A stretch of 64,000 bases of DNA from an uncultured Myxococcales bacterium (GTDB taxonomy: Bacteria; Myxococcota_A; Polyangia; Polyangiales; Polyangiaceae), in assembly GCA_937949945.1 (NCBI GenBank), contig CALFEQ010000178.1:1-64000 (forward strand). The letters run 5' to 3'. The notes beneath the pieces were generated by a model. That model did no database searches, was not told the DNA's origin, and saw only the letters and a list, made by a program, of their open reading frames with translations. Positions 60,074 to 64,000 of this stretch are shown here, in pieces; position 1 is the stretch's first letter; every line of letters begins with the position of its first letter. The position numbers and the translations under genes were made by a program.

Positions 60074-61020
60074 TGGAAGTCGCGCCGCCGGAAGACGATC
60101 GCGCTGAGCACCAGCAGGACCCCCGCGTACAAGAGCGCGTTCGCCCACGCGCTCAGGAGGTAGCTCGTCAGCGACATCGAGGGGACCTGTCCGAGCAGGA
60201 TCGGACGTGCGGGCACGTAGACGTTCAGGTTCGGCACGATCTTCGAGACGACGATGCCGAGCGACCGGACGATGCCGCCGATCGGGCCGAACAGCCGCGC
60301 GGGGAGGTTGGAGAGCGTGTCCGCCGAGCGCCCGACCAAGAAGACCATCACGGTGAAGATGGCCGTGAGGAAGGGCGACGAGAACGAAGAGAACAGCATC
60401 GCGATCGCCGTGACGATCGCGATCTCGGCGGCGGTGAGGCACGCCGAGACGAGGACGACTTGGCGCTCGGCGCCGGCGCTCGCCGAGACGATTGCCATCG
60501 TCGCGAACGCCAGGATCGACCACGGGAGGACGACGAACACGCGCGCGAGCTTCGCGCGCCACAGCGCGAAGCCGAGCACGCCGAGGAGGGAGCCCGCGGT
60601 CGCGAGCGTGAGGGGCACGTTCACCTCGGACTGGATCGCGACGATGCAGAGCACCGACGCGCCGTCGATCGCGACGAACGCGAAGAGAACGCCGAGGATG
60701 CCCAGGTATTTGCCGACGACGTACTCGTGCCTCCGGAGCCGGCGCGTGAGGATGGGGAAGACCGTCTTGAGCTCGAGCTCGCGGTACAGCGAGGTGGCGC
60801 CGAGGATGATCGCGACGAGCACCGCGAAGGCGGAGATCGAGGCCGACCCGATGTCCGCCACGATGCGCATGCCCTGCCGGATCGACATCGCGGCGATGAC
60901 GAGCGAGTAGGCGCTCGCGGCGAGCGCGGCGGCGAGCAAGCCGAAGAGCACGCGCGCTCGCACGGCCTCTCGATAGGTGTTCATCGCGATGGCAAAGACT
61001 CTCGAGAGCGAAGCGAGCAT
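60070..61020 (-). CDS. ABC-2 type transporter permease
   Basis: A 316-residue inner-membrane protein with six or more helices. The start MLASLSRVFAIAMNTYREAVRARVLFGLL is typical of ABC-2/NosY-like permeases. The segment LELKTVFPILTRRLRRHEYVVGKYLGI is the cytoplasmic coupling loop. The final helices include LLYAGVLLVLSAIVFRRRDF. No ATP-binding subunit lies next to it. It is 5 nt after the START-like gene and overlaps the downstream gene. Confidence 0.88.
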   Translation of the reverse strand: MLASLSRVFAIAMNTYREAVRARVLFGLLAAALAASAYSLVIAAMSIRQGMRIVADIGSASISAFAVLVAIILGATSLYRELELKTVFPILTRRLRRHEYVVGKYLGILGVLFAFVAIDGASVLCIVAIQSEVNVPLTLATAGSLLGVLGFALWRAKLARVFVVLPWSILAFATMAIVSASAGAERQVVLVSACLTAAEIAIVTAIAMLFSSFSSPFLTAIFTVMVFLVGRSADTLSNLPARLFGPIGGIVRSLGIVVSKIVPNLNVYVPARPILLGQVPSMSLTSYLLSAWANALLYAGVLLVLSAIVFRRRDFQ

Positions 61021-61025
61021 CTCTG

Positions 61026-61640
61026 TCAGGGTCGCCTCAGCTCGGCCACTTCACGGCGAACGAGCTGCGGGACCGAGAGCAGCGCCGCGCGAACGCGTTC
61101 TTCGAACAGCTCTCGGACGAGGCCCGGTCCCATGTCGACCAGGACTCCGTAAGTCAAGAGGACCCGCGGCTCACCGTTGGGGCCGACGAACGGCTGGTAA
61201 CGGAAGAACCCCCAGGCGTCGTCGATGCCGTGCGGCCGCGATGGCTCGAGCCAGAAGCGCACCTCGTCGCGGGTCCGACGGACGCGGATCGTGTACTCGG
61301 CCTCGACGAGGGCGTTCCCCGAGACGAGCTCGACGAGCCTGTCGCCGCCGATCGTGCCCACGAGGCGTGCGCGCTTCGTCTTCGGGAGGACGCGGCGGAG
61401 GGCGTCGACGTCGTCGAGGATGCTCGCGACCTCGGTCGCGGTGCCGTCGACGACGGTGTACGTGAGGCCGCCGATGTAGCGGCGCTCGCCCCGCTCGACC
61501 GTTTGCTCGCGGACGACGGTCTCGCCACGCGCGAGCCGAGCCGACTCGTCCGGCGTCAGCGGCCCTTCCTGCGCGCGCGCGGGCGCCGCCACGCCGAGGA
61601 GGCAGGCGAGCACGAGCACGGCGGCCGAAAAACGCCTCAT
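61026..61640 (-). CDS. Exported START/SRPBCC-like protein
   Basis: A 204-residue protein with a signal peptide (AAVLVLACLLGVAAPARA). The rest resembles the polyketide cyclase/START helix-grip fold (YTVVDGTATEVASILDDVDALRRVLPKTKRARLVGTIGGDRLVELVSGNALVEAEYTIRVRRTRDEVRFWLEPSR...). Such domains bind hydrophobic ligands. As first gene of a three-gene set with an ABC-2 permease it may deliver a lipid-like ligand in the periplasm. ATG 61640. Confidence 0.78.
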   Translation of the reverse strand: MRRFSAAVLVLACLLGVAAPARAQEGPLTPDESARLARGETVVREQTVERGERRYIGGLTYTVVDGTATEVASILDDVDALRRVLPKTKRARLVGTIGGDRLVELVSGNALVEAEYTIRVRRTRDEVRFWLEPSRPHGIDDAWGFFRYQPFVGPNGEPRVLLTYGVLVDMGPGLVRELFEERVRAALLSVPQLVRREVAELRRP

Positions 61641-61763
61641 GTTCGGTCGCAGATTAAAGGGGCGGGCCGATCCACGCAAGCGAGCCCAGCCGCGGATCGA
61701 GGTCGCGACGGGCCCCTCACACCGCGAGCCAACACCGCGGTATGGCTGCACATTCCCGCGAAG

Positions 61764-62786
61764 TCAGGTCCCCACGACGATGCGTACGCGCGGGCCGATC
61801 GAGACGACGAGGGGACCGGCGCATTCGTGCAAGTCTCCGTCGATCATGTAACGGAGCGGCGCGCGCGGGGAGCGGATGACGGCGTGGTCCGTCACGGCTT
61901 CATACGTATGCCCCGGCTGCATCGGCGCGGCCCGCCAGATGCGCGGGAGCTGCCGGACGAACCCCATCGGTGACGTGTAGATCCCGAGGAGGTGGAACGT
62001 GTTCGGCCTCTCGGCGTAGCGGTAGAAGGGCCGGAAGTTGAGGCCGATCTGGTCGACGGTGCCGCCGGCGATCGCCAGATAGTCGCGCTCGGGCCACACG
62101 GTCCCGTCGCCGAGCTCGACCGAGCCGCGGAACGGCTCGGCCATGCGCTTGATCATCTCGCCGCCCACGGCGGCGCTTCCGACGCCGCGGAGGAGGGTCT
62201 TCGCGGCGACGAGGGGGCTCGGCGGCTCTCCGTAGCCGTAGTACTCGGAAAGGAAGCCGCAGACGACGCCCGTACCGAAGTTGAAGCCGTATTTCACCGC
62301 CATCGGCGGTGACCGCATCGACGTGGGGCCGCCGCTCCCGTCGCCGCGGAGCGGCCGCGCTCCCTCGGCGCGGATGCACATGACGTGGCGCTCCACGTCG
62401 GCCAGCGGTCGCGCTGCACGCTGGACGTACGCGCGGCAGAGCCGTTCGAGCAGCCCCTCCGGTCGGCCGCGGCGCACGCCGACGGAGTTGGCGACCGTGT
62501 TCATCGTCCCGCCGCGGAGGAACGCGATCTGCGGGAGCGCATTGCCCTGGTAGACGTCGAGGAAGCCGGTGATCGTGGTGCCGTTCGTGCCGTCGCCGCC
62601 GCTGATCCCGAGCACGTCGATGTCGAGGCGCCGGAAGTCTTCGGCGACCCGGTAGAGCTCGTCGATCGAGCGCGCCTCTCGGACGACGCCGTGATCGCCG
62701 AGCGTGCGGGCGAGCCGGCGGCCGGCGTCCGGGTCTCGCAGGTTGCGGCCGCTGCGCGGGTTGAAAATCACTCCGATGCCGGGCAT
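61764..62786 (-). CDS. Diacylglycerol/sphingosine kinase-family protein
   Basis: A 340-residue protein. The DAGK catalytic domain occupies the N-terminal 130 residues: IGVIFNPRSGRNLRDP and the nucleotide-binding motif GGDGTN (63-68), then LRGGTMNTVANS. The C-terminal beta-sandwich contains FNFGTGVVCGFLSEYYGYG and ends in YMIDGDLHECAGPLVVSIGPRVRIV. It should phosphorylate a lipid such as diacylglycerol at the membrane surface; the substrate is not certain. ATG 62786 (MPGIGVIFNP). Confidence 0.9.
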   Translation of the reverse strand: MPGIGVIFNPRSGRNLRDPDAGRRLARTLGDHGVVREARSIDELYRVAEDFRRLDIDVLGISGGDGTNGTTITGFLDVYQGNALPQIAFLRGGTMNTVANSVGVRRGRPEGLLERLCRAYVQRAARPLADVERHVMCIRAEGARPLRGDGSGGPTSMRSPPMAVKYGFNFGTGVVCGFLSEYYGYGEPPSPLVAAKTLLRGVGSAAVGGEMIKRMAEPFRGSVELGDGTVWPERDYLAIAGGTVDQIGLNFRPFYRYAERPNTFHLLGIYTSPMGFVRQLPRIWRAAPMQPGHTYEAVTDHAVIRSPRAPLRYMIDGDLHECAGPLVVSIGPRVRIVVGT

Positions 62787-63048
62787 GTGCTTCTTGCCGC
62801 GAGCTTGGGATGCGGCCGTCCACCGTCGAGTCGCTGGGACCCGGAGTCGCCTGGCCCGAGCTTCCCGATCACAGTTCTCGGGCTCGCAGCCTGACCTCCG
62901 GAAGGGGAGTTCGTCAAGCCGACGCCCGTGGAATTCTCGTGCCTCGCGGGTCGTCTTGCGGAAAATCGCCCGCCGGCGCCCGTCGGAGCGGAAGGTCGCT
63001 CGCGTTCGAGCTTTTCTCGCCGTCGCGGATGGCGCAAGGTGAGGGGCC

Positions 63049-63969
63049 ATGGGCACGAGAACCGGCGAGCGCGAGGCTCGCGCCGCACGTGAGGCGGTCT
63101 TCGCCGTCCAGGCCGCCGATCGCACCGGCATCATCGTCCGCGGAAGCGACCGGGTGAGCTGGCTCAACGGCATGATCACCTGCGACGTGACGAAGCTCGG
63201 CCCCGGGAGGAGCCTCTACGGTCTGCTCGTCGAAAAGAAGGGCCGCATGCAGACGGACATGTACGTGGTCCCTTCGCGAGCGGACGACGTGCTCGCGCTC
63301 GCGGTGCCGGCCACGCTCCGCGACCAGACCCTCGCGACGCTCGACCATCACCTGGTCATGGAGGACGCCGAGCTCGAGGCGGCCGATCTCGCGTTCTGGC
63401 TCTTCGTCGGCCCGCGATCGCGCGAGGCGGCCGACGCCCTCGCGGCGCCGTTCTCGGGCGCGCTCGACCTGACCGGGCACGGCGGAGCGATCGTCGCGGC
63501 GCCCGCCGCCGAAGCGGACGACCTCGCTCGTCGCATCGCCGGCGTCGTTGCGGATGCGGGTGGAGCCGTCGGGGACGACGCCGCGTGGGAAGCCATCCGC
63601 ATCGAGCACGGGCTTCCGCGCTTCGGGGTCGAGGTCGACGCGTCGCTCTACCCGCAGGAGGCCGCGCTCGAGAAGCTCGCCGTGTCCTTCGACAAGGGCT
63701 GCTACCTCGGGCAGGAGGTCGTCTACATGCTCGAGAACCGAGGGCACGTGAAGCGCAAGCTCGTCCCGCTCGACCTCGAAGGCGAAGACGTCCCGCGGCC
63801 GGGCGATCCCGTCACGACCCCGGACGGTACGGCCGTCGGAGACGTGAAGAGCGCCGTCCTCGGCCCGCTGTCCGGCAAGCCGGTCGCCATCGCGATGGTG
63901 AAGTGGGCACACTCGAAGCCCGGCACCGACCTCTGCGTCGGCGACCGCCCCGCCCGCGTCCGCGGGTGA
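63049..63969 (+). CDS. ygfZ: Folate-binding Fe-S cluster protein YgfZ
   Basis: A 306-residue protein of the GcvT-like fold. The YgfZ signature KGCYLGQE is at 216-223 with Cys218. The N-terminal part (RTGIIVRGSDRVSWLNGMITCDVTKLGPGRSLYGLLVEKKGRMQTDMYV) is typical of the folate-binding domain. YgfZ helps to build or repair certain iron-sulfur enzymes. It is read away from the lipid-kinase-like gene; the 260-bp gap before it holds its promoter. Confidence 0.92.
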   Translation: MGTRTGEREARAAREAVFAVQAADRTGIIVRGSDRVSWLNGMITCDVTKLGPGRSLYGLLVEKKGRMQTDMYVVPSRADDVLALAVPATLRDQTLATLDHHLVMEDAELEAADLAFWLFVGPRSREAADALAAPFSGALDLTGHGGAIVAAPAAEADDLARRIAGVVADAGGAVGDDAAWEAIRIEHGLPRFGVEVDASLYPQEAALEKLAVSFDKGCYLGQEVVYMLENRGHVKRKLVPLDLEGEDVPRPGDPVTTPDGTAVGDVKSAVLGPLSGKPVAIAMVKWAHSKPGTDLCVGDRPARVRG

Positions 63970-64000
63970 GGGCGGGCGTAGATGCGCGAGACGCAACGTG

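Noticed and set aside
1..64000. rRNA, tRNA and other structured RNA genes
   Set aside because: I looked in the intergenic gaps for cloverleaf ends and conserved rRNA segments and saw none; small regulatory RNAs cannot be excluded by eye.

Overview
The window comes from a very GC-rich, Gram-negative bacterium that is most likely a myxobacterium of the Polyangiales type. The grounds are three Hanks-type Ser/Thr kinases, FHA and TPR proteins, many lipoproteins with Asp/Gly/Ser/Thr-rich linkers, a bactofilin, an LptD-like protein, split complex I genes, and third codon positions so GC-rich that long antisense frames stay open everywhere. This placement is inference from gene content; no rRNA or tRNA gene was seen.

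Layout. 1-6.1 kb: the tail of a GGPYEY-repeat protein, a zinc-ribbon protein, two small unknowns, a double-FHA membrane protein, Xaa-Pro aminopeptidase, a DUF2062 protein and a Xer recombinase. 6.2-10 kb: a membrane sulfatase-fold enzyme, a HAD phosphatase and an RNA polymerase sigma factor. 10.4-13 kb: a kinase plus a secreted TPR-type partner. 13-20 kb: hisZ, purA, two secreted TPR proteins overlapping a TIGR02757-type gene, and another TPR protein. 20.3-23.8 kb: a second kinase/partner pair and a lipoprotein. 23.8-33.8 kb: peptide deformylase, nuoABCD, a MATE exporter and a small protein on either side of the split, then nuoGHI. 34-40.4 kb: a TFIIB-type zinc protein and a 1,835-residue kinase-TPR protein. 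40.5-45 kb: a minus-strand cluster of FadL porin, secreted lipase and Omp85-like barrel. 45-54 kb: lipoproteins, a second sulfatase-fold enzyme, gloB, a FemAB-like protein, an OmpA lipoprotein and a 3-methyladenine glycosylase. 54-58 kb: bactofilin and an LptD-like protein. 58-64 kb: bfr and bfd behind palindromic, partly Fur-like sites, an ABC-2 permease cluster, a lipid-kinase-like protein and ygfZ.

The most unusual feature is a family of 7-bp tandem repeats (GGCTCCA/G, AGTCCTC, GGCCTCG and relatives) between genes. Many arrays start 4-12 nt after a stop codon, or just after a terminator hairpin, in the sense direction of the gene. Three plus-strand copies share the same spacing, TGA-N7-GGCTCC. 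Other points of interest are two sulfatase-fold proteins without the Cys/Ser-x-Pro-x-Arg site, a giant kinase-TPR protein with an altered HRD motif and glycine loop, a repeated kinase-plus-secreted-TPR module, and nuo genes split by unrelated genes. Start codons are often uncertain at this GC content; the choice is stated for each gene.
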